Assembly: GCA_938036435.1 (NCBI GenBank)
Contig: CALHPU010000064.1
Location: 1-64,000 of the forward strand
Direction of reading: 5' to 3'
Length of the DNA: 64,000 nt
DNA from: an uncultured Pirellulaceae bacterium
Lineage (GTDB): Bacteria; Planctomycetota; Planctomycetia; Pirellulales; Pirellulaceae
Shown here: piece by piece, positions 8,883 through 19,631 of the stretch
Layout of the letters: each line of letters opens with the position of its first letter
How positions within the stretch are numbered: position 1 is the stretch's first letter
Translations under genes and position numbers: made by a program
The notes under the pieces: model-generated
What the model was told of the DNA's origin: nothing
Databases searched by the model: none
The model's input: only the letters and a program-made list of their open reading frames with translations

Positions 8883-9611
8883 CTAGCTATTTGTCGATGC
8901 AGCAGCTTCGCCAGCAGCAGCTTGTGCCTTTGTCAGCGCTTCAACAGCCGCTTTGTATTTCGCACGAGCGACGTTCAAACGGGCAGTCATTTCGCAGCAA
9001 GTTTCTTCGTCGCCTACGACGTACTTCATTTCCGCTCCACCAGCGGCCAGTTCTTTGGCCTTCATTGGGCAATTGCAGGCTTCTTCGCCAACGACGTAAG
9101 AAAGGCTAACTGAATTGACAGCCTCTTGGACCAGTTTCGTGTGGCTTGCAGCCTTTATCGGACAGCTACATTTTTCGCCAGCGATAGTTGTTGTTCCGGA
9201 TGCTTCACAAACACATGGCGTTGTATATGCGGCCAATGCAGCTTCTGTTTTCTCAACCAACGCGGTCATCGCTTCTGATTTGTCAGTGTAAGAAGTTTCC
9301 GCAACGACATAGTGAATTGGTGCACTGTGCTTCTCTGCAAGCGCCTGAGCCGAATGTGAACAGCAGGTTGATTCTTCGCCAACCTTATAGGACATTTTCG
9401 GTAGGGATGCCATTGCTGCTGAGATTGGGCATTCGCCGTCGCATGCTTCTTTGCCGCTACAACAAGCTTTAGCAGCACTGCCATCCATTTCGGCAGCCAT
9501 TGCTTTGGGTGATCTCGATTTGTCATCAGAACCTTCCTGAGCGAACGAGGAAGTGACGATGAGACACGCGACGATTGCAATACCGAGTGTTAGAGTGAAG
9601 AGTGATTTCAT
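8883..9611 (-). CDS. Secreted cysteine-rich protein with internal 'YxVGEExxCC' repeats
   Basis: Signal MKSLFTLTLGIAIVACLIVTSSFAQ. Repeats SYKVGEESTCCSHSAQALAEK, SYVVGEEACNCPMKAKELAAG, KYVVGDEETCCEMTARLNVA, plus a degenerate HYVVAETSYTDKSEAMTALVEK. Confidence 0.75.
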   Translation of the reverse strand: MKSLFTLTLGIAIVACLIVTSSFAQEGSDDKSRSPKAMAAEMDGSAAKACCSGKEACDGECPISAAMASLPKMSYKVGEESTCCSHSAQALAEKHSAPIHYVVAETSYTDKSEAMTALVEKTEAALAAYTTPCVCEASGTTTIAGEKCSCPIKAASHTKLVQEAVNSVSLSYVVGEEACNCPMKAKELAAGGAEMKYVVGDEETCCEMTARLNVARAKYKAAVEALTKAQAAAGEAAASTNS

Positions 9612-9959
9612 AGCTTCTCCAGAGGTTAAGGATTGTCGCATCTACATCAGGATGCTACAAAAAATTGAATGTGACCTGAAAACCAGCAAGTTAGCGGTTT
9701 AGGTCACTAGTGTATCGTATCAGAGTTGGGCAAAGAACTTGTTGTCAGGCCCCTAATTTCTTAAATTCATTCGCGAACAAGTTTGACTCCGATTAGAGTC
9801 AATTTTTACGTGGTAAAACGTCAAAAGTTCAAATTTGTTTTAGATTGCTGCGCATTTGGTTAGAATGAGCCTCGATGGCCAATTTTCACAGTTTTTGGCT
9901 ATCTGTCCACGACCCGAAAACTAGGCCCGCATTCAACTCAAGACAGCCATTTTCTTGCC

Positions 9960-10088
9960 TAGTGGTCTGTCAACATTTAATTTTAGGGTAGCTGGATTCA
10001 CCAGAATTCAGTTCAGCAGTATAAAACCGAAGTCTGGCGACTCCGGCTACGATCACACACTCTAACTTCCATCCCTGACAAACCACTA
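9960..10088. repeat. 129-bp MITE-like element, copy 2
   Basis: Same length and TIRs as 2073..2201; two substitutions seen. Confidence 0.85.
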
Positions 10089-10170
10089 GCAAGCCAATTG
10101 AGCAATCAAAGAAGAACTACCAAGCAGTGTTTCTTTACAACAGATTCTTAATAAATTCTTCTTTGAGTTT

Positions 10171-10238
10171 TGATGCAAGTTCCGAACACTGACGCAAGTT
10201 CCGAACACTGATGCAAGTTCCGAACGATGACGCAAGTT
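10171..10238. repeat. 19-bp direct tandem repeat, about 3.6 copies
   Basis: TGAYGCAAGTTCCGAACAC units starting at 10171, 10190, 10209 and 10228. Confidence 0.85.
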
Positions 10239-10277
10239 GTTTTGGATTTGAAATTGCTCAACTTGCCGGTAGAAAAG

Positions 10278-10312
10278 CAAAAAAGCCGCCCATCGAACTC
10301 AATGGGCGGCTT
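10278..10312 (-). terminator. Rho-independent terminator of the rpoA-rplQ operon
   Basis: AAGCCGCCCAT/ATGGGCGGCTT stem with T-run on the minus strand. Confidence 0.85.
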
Positions 10313-10343
10313 GGAATCTCTTGAATCTACTTCTCAGTGTAGA

Positions 10344-11096
10344 TTATTCGTCTTCGGTCGAGGCCTCGGGTTCTTGAGCCTCCGAGGAAGTCTCTTCAGT
10401 TTCAGGAGAAGCCTCCGCAGATGTTTGCTCTTCGGCGGCAGTTTCTTCTTCGGCTGGTTTTTCTTCAGCAACCGGTTCTTCGGAAGCTGTTTCTTCAGCG
10501 GCACCAAAGGCAGGCTTAACAGCCGACTTCACTTTCACGCGATCATTCTTACCGACAAATTCCAAGATGCCTTGGACTCCAGCGTCACCCAAACGGACGC
10601 CGGCTAGTTTCAGGATACGGGTATAGCCACCATCGCGATCGACAAACCTTGGTGCGACGTCTTCGAACAGAATGGAGACCGCCTCTTTGTCGCCCAGCAG
10701 AGCGAATGCTCGGCGACGATAGTTAATCGCGGGAGCGATCGCGGCGTTCCACTTTTGCCAGCCTTCGCCTTCACGCCATTGCTTCCACGCGTCAGTGCCG
10801 CGTTCGGCTGTCGTGTTCAGCTTTTCGGCGGCTTCCATGTGGGGAAGCGCTTTCTTGGCCAGCGTGATGCACTTCTCGACCAGCGGTCGAACTTCTTTGG
10901 CCTTCTGCAATGTTGTAGTGATACGGCCCTTGTACTTGGGTGGATTGACGGCAGTTTTTCCGTCGGCCTGAACCAAGCCTTCGTAGAACATGTCATCACG
11001 TTCGGTCAACAACAGGCAGGTCGCTAGGTTCTTCATCAACGCTTTGCGATGGCTGGATGATCGGCCCAGACGGCGGCCTTTTTTTCTGTGTCTCAT
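10344..11096 (-). CDS. rplQ: 50S ribosomal protein L17 with long acidic C-terminal extension
   Basis: MRHRKKGRRLGRSSSHRKALMKNLATCLLL N terminus; location after rpoA; C-terminal EETASEEPVAEEKPAEEETAAEEQ... tail. Confidence 0.95.
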   Translation of the reverse strand: MRHRKKGRRLGRSSSHRKALMKNLATCLLLTERDDMFYEGLVQADGKTAVNPPKYKGRITTTLQKAKEVRPLVEKCITLAKKALPHMEAAEKLNTTAERGTDAWKQWREGEGWQKWNAAIAPAINYRRRAFALLGDKEAVSILFEDVAPRFVDRDGGYTRILKLAGVRLGDAGVQGILEFVGKNDRVKVKSAVKPAFGAAEETASEEPVAEEKPAEEETAAEEQTSAEASPETEETSSEAQEPEASTEDE

Positions 11097-11167
11097 CTTA
11101 CTACCAAACTTCTATTTTGCAGTTTCAGTCTTCAGTTAAATGTTCTGGCTGGGATGCCACAAACAAC

Positions 11168-12193
11168 TTAGGTGATTACAGGTGCTTTGGGCACTTTCAT
11201 TCCAAGGTGCATTCCAAGTTCGCCCAACAGTTGGCGAACTTCTACTAAAGTCGTTTCACCGAAGTTACGAATTTCCATCAGTTGATCTTCGGTCTTCTGA
11301 ACGAGATCACGAACAGTGCGGATATCAGAACAATCCAAGCAGTTGGTTGCTCGAACCGAGAACCGCAGTTCGGTTATCGGCATGTTCAGTTTGGCTTCCA
11401 ATGCCGCATCGATACCGCCCTTGCTTTGGGGTTGAGCATGCACTTGAGCGCCCAGTTCGGTGTATTGCACGAACGGGTTGAGGTGCTTTCGCATGATCTT
11501 GGATGCTTCGACCAAGGCCATCTCTGGGTTGATTGAACCGTTGGTCCAGATCTCCAAAGTCAATCGATCGTAGTTGGTCTTCTGACCGACACGAGTTTCT
11601 TCGACGTCGTAACGAACGCGTGTCACAGGACTGTAAACGGCGTCGATAGGAACGATGCCGATTTCGTGATCGCGGCCGCTGTGCTCCGTAGAAGGCACGT
11701 ATCCGCGACCGTTTTCGACAACCATTTCCATCATGAAAGGGTTGTCAACGAATGCGTTTTCATCGGTCAGCGTAGTCAAAACATGATCGGCGTTGATGAT
11801 GTCGACCTCGCCGCCGGTTTGGATGTCGGCACCGGTGATCGGGCCGGGCGTGCTCTTTTCGATCGTGATGACTTTCATCTGATCGGTGTAGTTTTTGACG
11901 ACCAATGATTTGACATTCAAAACGATTTCTGTGACGTCTTCCAAAACGCCAGGAATCGAAGAAAATTCGTGGTTCGCACCGCGAATTTTGAGTTGCGTCA
12001 CCGCGCTGCCTTGCAGGCTCGAAAGCAACACGCGACGAAGACTGTTTCCAACGGTTGTTCCAAAACCACGCTCAAATGGTTCAGCAACAAACTTTCCGTA
12101 AGTTGGTGTCAACGAATTGCGATCGCACTCAACGACGCTTGGTAGTTCTAAACCTCTCCAACGGATATGCATGGAGTTCTCTCCGAAATTCAA
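11168..12193 (-). CDS. rpoA: DNA-directed RNA polymerase subunit alpha
   Basis: [28 protein letters not shown] and [61 protein letters not shown]. Confidence 0.97.
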   Translation of the reverse strand: MNFGENSMHIRWRGLELPSVVECDRNSLTPTYGKFVAEPFERGFGTTVGNSLRRVLLSSLQGSAVTQLKIRGANHEFSSIPGVLEDVTEIVLNVKSLVVKNYTDQMKVITIEKSTPGPITGADIQTGGEVDIINADHVLTTLTDENAFVDNPFMMEMVVENGRGYVPSTEHSGRDHEIGIVPIDAVYSPVTRVRYDVEETRVGQKTNYDRLTLEIWTNGSINPEMALVEASKIMRKHLNPFVQYTELGAQVHAQPQSKGGIDAALEAKLNMPITELRFSVRATNCLDCSDIRTVRDLVQKTEDQLMEIRNFGETTLVEVRQLLGELGMHLGMKVPKAPVIT

Positions 12194-12320
12194 TCGAAAC
12201 GATTGTGATGTAAATTAACTAGGGGCAAGGCTCTGGTTTGAGTTGACCGGCGACAATCGATAACTCAATAGTTCGAATCGCCAGCAGCATCAACCAGACA
12301 ACAAGTTGAAAGAAAGAGAC

Positions 12321-12701
12321 TTAAACGCGTCGTTTCTTGCGAGGTCGGCAACCGTTGTGTGGAATTGGAGTGCGGTCTTCGATCGATTTGATGTTCAGAC
12401 CAGCGGCTTGGAGTGCAGTGATCGCACTTTCCCGACCACTTCCGGGGCCTTTGACCCGCACTTCTACTTCTTTAACACCGAACTTGATGGCTTTTTCGGC
12501 GGCCGTTTGGGCAGCACTCTGGCCAGCAAAAGGTGTGCTCTTACGAGACCCTTTAAATCCGCACGTTCCGGCACTTGACCAGCACAATGTCTCGCCTTTG
12601 GTGTCGGTGATCGTCACAGTCGTGTTGTTGAAAGTCGCTTGGATATGAGCGATTCCAAACGTCACATTGCGACGGACGCGTTTCTTTTTAGTTTTTGCCA
12701 C
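12321..12701 (-). CDS. rpsK: 30S ribosomal protein S11
   Basis: [46 protein letters not shown]...[12 protein letters not shown]. Confidence 0.97.
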   Translation of the reverse strand: MAKTKKKRVRRNVTFGIAHIQATFNNTTVTITDTKGETLCWSSAGTCGFKGSRKSTPFAGQSAAQTAAEKAIKFGVKEVEVRVKGPGSGRESAITALQAAGLNIKSIEDRTPIPHNGCRPRKKRRV

Positions 12702-12890
12702 TTCTTTAGACTCCGGGTGCTCTTAAAACTCGCCTCTGGAAACCAATCCAACTCAGGCAGTCACTATCAAGCGGGTTCTTGTTTGATGATGGGTGAAACT
12801 GGCCAAACTTTGCTTTTGGGAAACTGCAATTTTTCCTTTGAAGCACTTTCCAAAATGGCCACACTTTAAATTCGTAGCGTCAACGATAGA

Positions 12891-13274
12891 TCAGCGAAGA
12901 TCCTTGACGCCCTTCTTGCCCGCAACTGTCTTCTTTGGACCTTTACGTGTGCGAGCGTTTGTCTTGGTACGCTGGCCGCGCACTGGCAAGCCAATACGAT
13001 GCCGAATTCCACGGTAGCTCTTGATCTCACGCAGACGCGTGATGCATTGTTGCACGTGGCGGCGAAGCGGACCTTCTACCGTGTAATCACGTTCGATAAT
13101 GGTCGAGATACTACTGCTGTCTTGGTCTGTCAAATCCCGAGCGCGAAGTTCGGGGTCCACTCCCGCTTTGCGACACAAATCGCGCGCGGTTTGAGGTCCG
13201 ATGCCATAGAGATACGTCAGTGAAACGACGATCTTCTTATCATTGGGGATATCAACACCTAACAAACGAGGCAT
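12891..13274 (-). CDS. rpsM: 30S ribosomal protein S13
   Basis: [26 protein letters not shown]...[31 protein letters not shown]. Confidence 0.97.
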   Translation of the reverse strand: MPRLLGVDIPNDKKIVVSLTYLYGIGPQTARDLCRKAGVDPELRARDLTDQDSSSISTIIERDYTVEGPLRRHVQQCITRLREIKSYRGIRHRIGLPVRGQRTKTNARTRKGPKKTVAGKKGVKDLR

Positions 13275-13418
13275 ATATAAACTCTCTCTCGGGCAAATTC
13301 AGCCAACCATGTTCTCTGGTGGTCTGAACACTGTGAAAATGTTTGTGTGCGGAAATCAGACTCGACGACTCATTGTTATCCAGCTGAGCAGCCAATGCCG
13401 ATTTAACTTACTTTAGTA

Positions 13419-13532
13419 CTATCCCTGACGCTGTTTATGGCGTGGGTTTGTGCAAATGACGTACACGCGACCTTTACGGCGAACCACCTTGCAGTTTTCG
13501 CAGATCCGTTTAACGCTTGCGCGGACTTTCAT
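13419..13532 (-). CDS. rpmJ: 50S ribosomal protein L36
   Basis: [37 protein letters not shown], inside the longer ORF 13419..13913; the real start is the internal ATG. Confidence 0.95.
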   Translation of the reverse strand: MKVRASVKRICENCKVVRRKGRVYVICTNPRHKQRQG

Positions 13533-13926
13533 CGCAGTTGCTCTCAAAATTTTGGTTTTATTAAAGCCCGACAGTATAGGAATGAGTCCCATACTCCCAC
13601 AAGGGCCATTTTTATACGAAATGCGTTTTTTCGAATGGAACGGTTCGATTGGAGCGTCGGTTGGCTCCCACCAACGAACAACTGGCTCGGCGAGAAAGCG
13701 CCAGCACCCAGTTTGAGCCCCGAACCCCTTGTTCGAGCAGCAAATCCGATCCATCGGCTTTCTGTGATCTTCGCCTTTACCTCGGTTTTGACTCTGGCGC
13801 ATTTGAGGTGGATTTGCCGGTGCTTTGCCAAATCCGGTGGTGACTCTCGGTCGCGGTAGTGATTTATCAGATGTCCATAAATGAAAGACTCGATCGGCCA
13901 GTATAGCTAGCACGAGTAAAAAGTTT

Positions 13927-16416
13927 ATGAAGATTGCTCAAGTCTTACTCGGTGAAATTCTGTACCGTGTCGCCAGAAGTGAACTTTGCTGGTTATCCCG
14001 GTTTTTTCTAATGCAATCTATCCGTCAAAGGGCCATTGGCTCAGCCGCTTGCTGTTTTGCAATCGTTTGTACTCTGGTCCTGTTTCAACACTTCCAATCC
14101 GAAACTTGGCTTCAGAATATATCTGAAGCGAAGCTACGTGACTCCAGCGTGCGCCCGATGCGCTATGATGGCGAATCGGGTAACGGGCACCAAAGGCAGT
14201 CAAATGAATCTTCTGCAGATGTTCAGCCTGCTACTCAGGTAATTCGAGATCCGATGGTGCAACCGGCCGGCCATCAAGCAGACGTTGTTAGATATCCTCT
14301 GTTTGCAGAACGCGCTCAAAGGCCAGAGGCTGTTCCAACGCCCGCAGTTACTCCTTCGGTTTCCGCCACTAACTCTCAATTTGACAATCGGTCTTTATCG
14401 GCAACCCTTTCACCAGAGGATCAAGCAACTCTTAAGAGTCTGCCCCCCGCTTGTACTTCGGACATCGAATCGTTGATCCGCGCGTCGCAAGCTCAGCCGC
14501 CGGCTCCGCAACAGACTACGACTGCCGGTGTCCCAATGGGGCGAGGGTCGCAACAGCAATGGGTGCCGCCAGTTTCCTCCACAACGCAGCAACGTGTGCC
14601 AAACCAGTTTAATAACGTTGACTTGGAACGTTACAACCCCCACGCCAAAGCAACCCAAGTATCTTGGGAGTCGGATTCAGTAGCCAAGAAAAAATCGGTT
14701 GATGCAAGCAAGGCGAGTGGTTCCGCCAAGAAATCCGATGAACAGAAGACTGACTCAGATGCCGATCCGCATCTTGAACTCTACTCACGCGACGCGTTTC
14801 CGTCGGCGCGCGAGTGCAAAATCTGTCACGAGCAGATCTATGAAGAGTGGGCCAGTTCGAGTCATGCCTACGCGTCGATCTCTCCAATGTTTCATGTCTT
14901 TGAGAACAAGGTCAACAAACTTACCTCAGGCACCATGGGGTATTTTTGTTTGCGATGTCACGCACCGGTGGCCACTACGATGGGGCTTAGACGCGATCAA
15001 CCGATCTGGGATGGACCTGCGGTCTTTAAAGAAGGGGTGACATGCATTGCGTGTCACCGTGTAAAAACACCGTTCACGAAAACCGATGGAGAGAGGCGGA
15101 TTGAACCGGGTGGTATCTATGATCCGGTCTATGGCGGTAGCGACGGTGGCGGTGTGGCGACGGTAGCCAAATACAAAGACAAGTACAAAGTAAAAATCGA
15201 TCCCCACGACAAATCGACGGGGCAAAAGATGCACCGCCGCAGCATCCAATTCGAAGAATTGTCTGAATCAACGTTTTGTATGTCTTGCCATCAGGTCGCC
15301 GTCAAACCGGGAATCAAACTGGAAGTTGTCTGGGATCAGTACCGCGCGTCGCCAGCTTGTCGTGAGGGTGTTTCGTGTCAGGACTGCCACATGGGCGTTG
15401 TCCCCGGTGTGGATGCGGGATACTCATTTGGACCGGCCGCCGTGGTCGGAGGAAAGGTTGTCAATCCCGAGCGTAAGCATTCCAACCACGTCTTCTACGG
15501 TCCCGGTTACTCGATTGCTCATCCGGGAATTTTTCCACAAAACACAGACGGCGATAAATGGACCGTCAATCAGTGGCTGGAGTTTGATTGGCGTAGTGAT
15601 TGGGGAAAAGAGAAATTCGAGGATGATCTCGCTGACGGCTTAATCCAAGCTTGGTTCCCCCCTGCGTGGCAGGACGCCGATACGCGTGTCGAGGCGCGGG
15701 AAGTGGTGGAAGACAACTTGAAGAAGCTAAATTACAAGAAGGACTTGCGAAGGCAATTGCTTGAAAACGGTTCAAAATTGGATGGCCCGTTCTTCGCGAG
15801 TCCGCCGGTCGCAGGTAAGCCGCTTAATTTCCGCTATTGCTTGACTAATACGAATCCCGGTCACAATATGCCCAGCGGCTCGCTGGGGGCCCAACCTCAA
15901 CTCTGGATGAATGTTGTGCTGATTGGTCCAAATGGCAACCGTTTGTGGGAGACCGGCCACGTCGACTCCAATGGTGACCTCGCCGACAATCATTCGTTGG
16001 ATGTTCTTAATCGCACGCTGCCATTTGACGACCAGTTGTTCAATCTGCAAACCAAGTTCTTGACGCAGAATGTGAAGGGCACCGATCGGGAGATGTATCT
16101 GCCAGTCAATTTTGACGTGGATCAGTTGCCGTTTATCCGCCCTGCGGCGCAACCGGTGACAGTACTGAACCATCCACCGGGTATTCGTATGGAAGGGCAT
16201 TCCCTTCCAGCGCTGGCGTCAAGGAACGCGAAATTTAGTATCCCCGCAAAACTGATTACACAGCCGGGAACCTATCGCTTGAGCGTTCGGATGCGTAGTC
16301 GTGCAGAACCCATCTACTTTATGCGTTTTTGTGATGCGACCCCCGAGATGGAACGCATGATGAATGAATGGATTGCTGACTTTCACGTCAACACGGTGAC
16401 TTTCAGCGTCAGGTAA
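13927..16416 (+). CDS. Multihaem (pentahaem) c-type cytochrome, cytochrome c554-like
   Basis: Five CXXCH motifs: CKICH, CLRCH, CIACH, CMSCH, CQDCH. First motif is in [24 protein letters not shown], as in cytochrome c554-like proteins. Start may be 14011 (MQSIRQ...). Confidence 0.85.
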   Translation: MKIAQVLLGEILYRVARSELCWLSRFFLMQSIRQRAIGSAACCFAIVCTLVLFQHFQSETWLQNISEAKLRDSSVRPMRYDGESGNGHQRQSNESSADVQPATQVIRDPMVQPAGHQADVVRYPLFAERAQRPEAVPTPAVTPSVSATNSQFDNRSLSATLSPEDQATLKSLPPACTSDIESLIRASQAQPPAPQQTTTAGVPMGRGSQQQWVPPVSSTTQQRVPNQFNNVDLERYNPHAKATQVSWESDSVAKKKSVDASKASGSAKKSDEQKTDSDADPHLELYSRDAFPSARECKICHEQIYEEWASSSHAYASISPMFHVFENKVNKLTSGTMGYFCLRCHAPVATTMGLRRDQPIWDGPAVFKEGVTCIACHRVKTPFTKTDGERRIEPGGIYDPVYGGSDGGGVATVAKYKDKYKVKIDPHDKSTGQKMHRRSIQFEELSESTFCMSCHQVAVKPGIKLEVVWDQYRASPACREGVSCQDCHMGVVPGVDAGYSFGPAAVVGGKVVNPERKHSNHVFYGPGYSIAHPGIFPQNTDGDKWTVNQWLEFDWRSDWGKEKFEDDLADGLIQAWFPPAWQDADTRVEAREVVEDNLKKLNYKKDLRRQLLENGSKLDGPFFASPPVAGKPLNFRYCLTNTNPGHNMPSGSLGAQPQLWMNVVLIGPNGNRLWETGHVDSNGDLADNHSLDVLNRTLPFDDQLFNLQTKFLTQNVKGTDREMYLPVNFDVDQLPFIRPAAQPVTVLNHPPGIRMEGHSLPALASRNAKFSIPAKLITQPGTYRLSVRMRSRAEPIYFMRFCDATPEMERMMNEWIADFHVNTVTFSVR

Positions 16417-16470
16417 CCCAAATCAGACAATAGTCTGTTTACTCAAACTCATTTTATAAGACACAATTCG

Positions 16471-18798
16471 TTGAACCGTTTTTTCAAAACTCAATACTTC
16501 AACTGGTTGCTGGCCTCCACTTTAGTGCCACTAGCTGTGTTGGGAGTTGCGCTCAACGGTCGGGGATCCTCAGATCAACAGCAACAACGAATTTGGAAAA
16601 ACGCTCACGTAGAAGCTCGCCGCGCGACCGAAGCATGGGAGGCTAATTCGTTTGTGCCGGAGCCGCGACCGCTTCGTGAGCCAGTGGTCAAGCTCTCACC
16701 AATGCCACCGCTGCCCAATGATGCCGAAGGATTTGAGATCAAGCCGTTGCCTCAAACTGGTCTGGCTCACGAGCAAAATAAAATGCAGCCCTTGGAAGCT
16801 GAAACGGAACCTGCCGAGATTAAGTTTTCCTCGTTGCCAAGTTTGCAAAAGCCGGATCTTTCGACGGCCGGTTCGGCGGGCCTCCAAGACAAGCCATGGA
16901 AAATTCGGGCTCTGCCTCCTCGAGACGAAATCAAATTCAAAGCTCTGCCAGCGCCCGTTAGCGATCAGTCACGCGTTGCACCATCGGCGAACACTGATCC
17001 GGGCAATGACGGCCAGATGCCTAAGGCGCGTCAATTGTCGCCGAAAAAAGCCGCATCGGCTTGGGTACACCCCAACAAGGATGCTGTGATTCAACTCGCA
17101 TCGGCCGAACTTGAGCTTAAGGGGCCTAATGAGCCGAACACGATCTTGGGGATTCCTGCTGATAGCGAGCCTGTGGCCAAAGAGCCTCCAGTCGTAGTTG
17201 AGCCTCCAGTTGCAGTTGAGCCTCTCACGCTGGTGGCTAAGCTACCTAAGGCACTTTTAGAGAAGAAGCCAAAGAAGAAAAAGAAAGCGGTCGTGGCAGC
17301 ACCCAAAAAGGGCAGCTCGCCCAAGTCCGCTTCCAAGAAGGACAAAGACGATTACAAGCTTGCGGCTCAACCCAAAATGGGAGCCCATTACGTCGAAGAC
17401 AAACCGCAAACCGATCAAAATGCTCATTTGATCGAACCGTTGATTAGCGATTTCTCTCCCGATGCGACCAACCCGTATTTGCCGTACGAGCCGCATTCGC
17501 AAATGAATGTCTACCAGGGTAAAACGCTCAATGCGAATCAGCGTCCGCTGGTTGAATTGGGTCGGCCTTGGTACCAGCTGGGCCAGTTAAGCCCCGGCTC
17601 ATCGGTACTTGGTTTCCACAACAACGTTAACCCGCAGTTTCTAGTTTTTGGTGACTATCGAACGGGTTACGCCTCCAATCGTTCCAATGGAAACTCAACG
17701 TCGCAGATTGCAACGCAATTGAATTTGGATTTTGACCTAAAGCTGACCGGTACCGAGCGCTTTCATGCCTTCGTTCAACCGCTTTCTAGCAATGGTCGCA
17801 ATACACGGCGGTTGTTGGATGATGATGAATTTGAGTTTGAGGGAAGTGCGAACCCTCTGTTCGGATATTTTGAAGGTGACCTTGGAGCGCTTGTCGGCGG
17901 TGCAATCGGCAAGACGTTACCGTTTGACCTTCCCTTTACTGCGGGTGTTATTCCACTGGTCTTTCAAAATGGTGTCTGGTTTGAGGATGCGATTCTTGGT
18001 TTCGCGGCGACTTTGCCAGCGAAGAACAGTCCGCGCTTCAACATCAGCAACATGGATTTCACGTTTTTTGCAGGCTACGATAAATTAGTCAGTCCCGCTT
18101 TTCCGGGCGACGACAGCGCTGCCCGAATCATAGGGATGGCCAGTTTTCTGGAGATGCTTAACGGCTACATTGAAATTGATTACGCGTTCTTAGATGATCG
18201 AACATTTGATGACCGGAGTTATCACAACATCGGGATTGGCTACACACGGCGCTACGGGCGATTCTTGTCTAATTCGACGCGCGTGATTGTTAATGCGGGT
18301 CAGAACAGCGCTGTGGTGGATAACACAGCGGACGGAGTATTGTTGCTTTCGGAAAATAGCCTGATCACAGGTTTCCCATCTAACATCGTTCCGTACTTCA
18401 ATTTCTTCGCTGGATTTGATCGGCCTCAGTCTGCCGCGCGAGCAGCAGCTGCTGGAGGCGTGCTTCGGAACACGGGCATTTTGTTCGAGTCGGACAACTT
18501 GACCGGCTATCCAACATTAGACGCGACGGCCAACGACACATTTGGAATGGCCTTGGGCCTTGAAGTTCTCTCCGGCGGCGATCGATTCAGCCAGCAATTG
18601 GTCTTGGAAGCAGCTGCGTTAGGCGTGATGGGTAATGACGCGACCCGTAACGCGGCTGGCGATCAGTATGGAGTCGGTTTCCGTTATCAGTTGCCGCTGT
18701 CTAATTCTGTCATTCTGAGAGCTGACGGAATGTACGGTTTCTTGCGAAATGACGAAGACATCTCGGGCATCCGGTTGGAAATCCGCAAGAAGTTCTAA
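16471..18798 (+). CDS. Predicted outer-membrane beta-barrel protein with Pro/Lys-rich N-terminal region
   Basis: N-terminal signal anchor, low-complexity P/K/E region, then amphipathic beta-strand-like C-terminal half ending GIRLEIRKKF (C-terminal Phe). TTG start. Confidence 0.55.
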   Translation: MNRFFKTQYFNWLLASTLVPLAVLGVALNGRGSSDQQQQRIWKNAHVEARRATEAWEANSFVPEPRPLREPVVKLSPMPPLPNDAEGFEIKPLPQTGLAHEQNKMQPLEAETEPAEIKFSSLPSLQKPDLSTAGSAGLQDKPWKIRALPPRDEIKFKALPAPVSDQSRVAPSANTDPGNDGQMPKARQLSPKKAASAWVHPNKDAVIQLASAELELKGPNEPNTILGIPADSEPVAKEPPVVVEPPVAVEPLTLVAKLPKALLEKKPKKKKKAVVAAPKKGSSPKSASKKDKDDYKLAAQPKMGAHYVEDKPQTDQNAHLIEPLISDFSPDATNPYLPYEPHSQMNVYQGKTLNANQRPLVELGRPWYQLGQLSPGSSVLGFHNNVNPQFLVFGDYRTGYASNRSNGNSTSQIATQLNLDFDLKLTGTERFHAFVQPLSSNGRNTRRLLDDDEFEFEGSANPLFGYFEGDLGALVGGAIGKTLPFDLPFTAGVIPLVFQNGVWFEDAILGFAATLPAKNSPRFNISNMDFTFFAGYDKLVSPAFPGDDSAARIIGMASFLEMLNGYIEIDYAFLDDRTFDDRSYHNIGIGYTRRYGRFLSNSTRVIVNAGQNSAVVDNTADGVLLLSENSLITGFPSNIVPYFNFFAGFDRPQSAARAAAAGGVLRNTGILFESDNLTGYPTLDATANDTFGMALGLEVLSGGDRFSQQLVLEAAALGVMGNDATRNAAGDQYGVGFRYQLPLSNSVILRADGMYGFLRNDEDISGIRLEIRKKF

Positions 18799-18816
18799 GC
18801 CGTTTGCGAACTCACC

Positions 18817-19542
18817 ATGAACATCATTTTGTTTGAGGAACATGAAGTTCACTCCGCACTCAGCCGTGACGACACACGCGTGGTGCATGTTTTGGAAGTT
18901 TTGCGGCGGCAGATTGGCGATTCAACCGATGTTGGGCTGGTCGATGGGCCGCGCGGCAAGGCAATTCTTCAGTCGGTTGACGATGCTGAAGTGACTTTCC
19001 AGTTCACTTGGGGAGAAGAACCCCAACCCCTTCTTCCGATCGATTTGATTGTCGGGCTGTCGCGTCCTCAGACCTGTCGGAAAATTTTACAGGAAGCGAC
19101 CAGCCTCGGCGTGCGAAGCATTTTCTTTATCGCCACCGATCGCGGCGAGGCGTCTTACGCGACTTCCAAACTGTGGACCTCCGGAGAGTGGCAGAGCTTG
19201 GTGCGCGCGGGTGTTGAACAGGCGTTCTCAACTCGATTTCCAAAGGTGCAATTCGGTGTCGGTCTAGCGGACGTCATCGAATCGATTGAAATATCCGACG
19301 GGCGAGTCTGTTTAGACAACTATGAGGCCACCGTTGGATTGTTAGAGGCGACTCTTAACGCGCCGAACCAAAACTCCGTCGTCCTTGCCGTCGGTTCAGA
19401 ACGCGGATGGAGCGAGGGAGAGCGCAATCTATTTCGGCGACACGATTTTCTGCTGGCTCATTTGGGCGAGCGTCCTCTGAGAACCGAGACGGCAACCATC
19501 GCTGCGATCAGCGTCGTCACGGCTGCTCTACGAAGTCGTTGA
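18817..19542 (+). CDS. rsmE: 16S rRNA (uracil1498-N3)-methyltransferase
   Basis: GLSRPQTCRKILQEATSLGVRSIFFIATDR...VLAVGSERGWSEGERNLFRRHDFLLAHLGERPLRTETATIAAISVV. Confidence 0.9.
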   Translation: MNIILFEEHEVHSALSRDDTRVVHVLEVLRRQIGDSTDVGLVDGPRGKAILQSVDDAEVTFQFTWGEEPQPLLPIDLIVGLSRPQTCRKILQEATSLGVRSIFFIATDRGEASYATSKLWTSGEWQSLVRAGVEQAFSTRFPKVQFGVGLADVIESIEISDGRVCLDNYEATVGLLEATLNAPNQNSVVLAVGSERGWSEGERNLFRRHDFLLAHLGERPLRTETATIAAISVVTAALRSR

Positions 19543-19631
19543 GCGGGAAGATCTATGGTAGGCTTATGGATAATTGCGAAGCCATTTCGCAGGATCATTG
19601 ATTCAGATTTTCGGGATACTTTAAAAACACG

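Noticed and set aside
10171-10238. Possible CRISPR array
   Set aside because: Units abut directly with no unique spacers, and no cas genes in the window.
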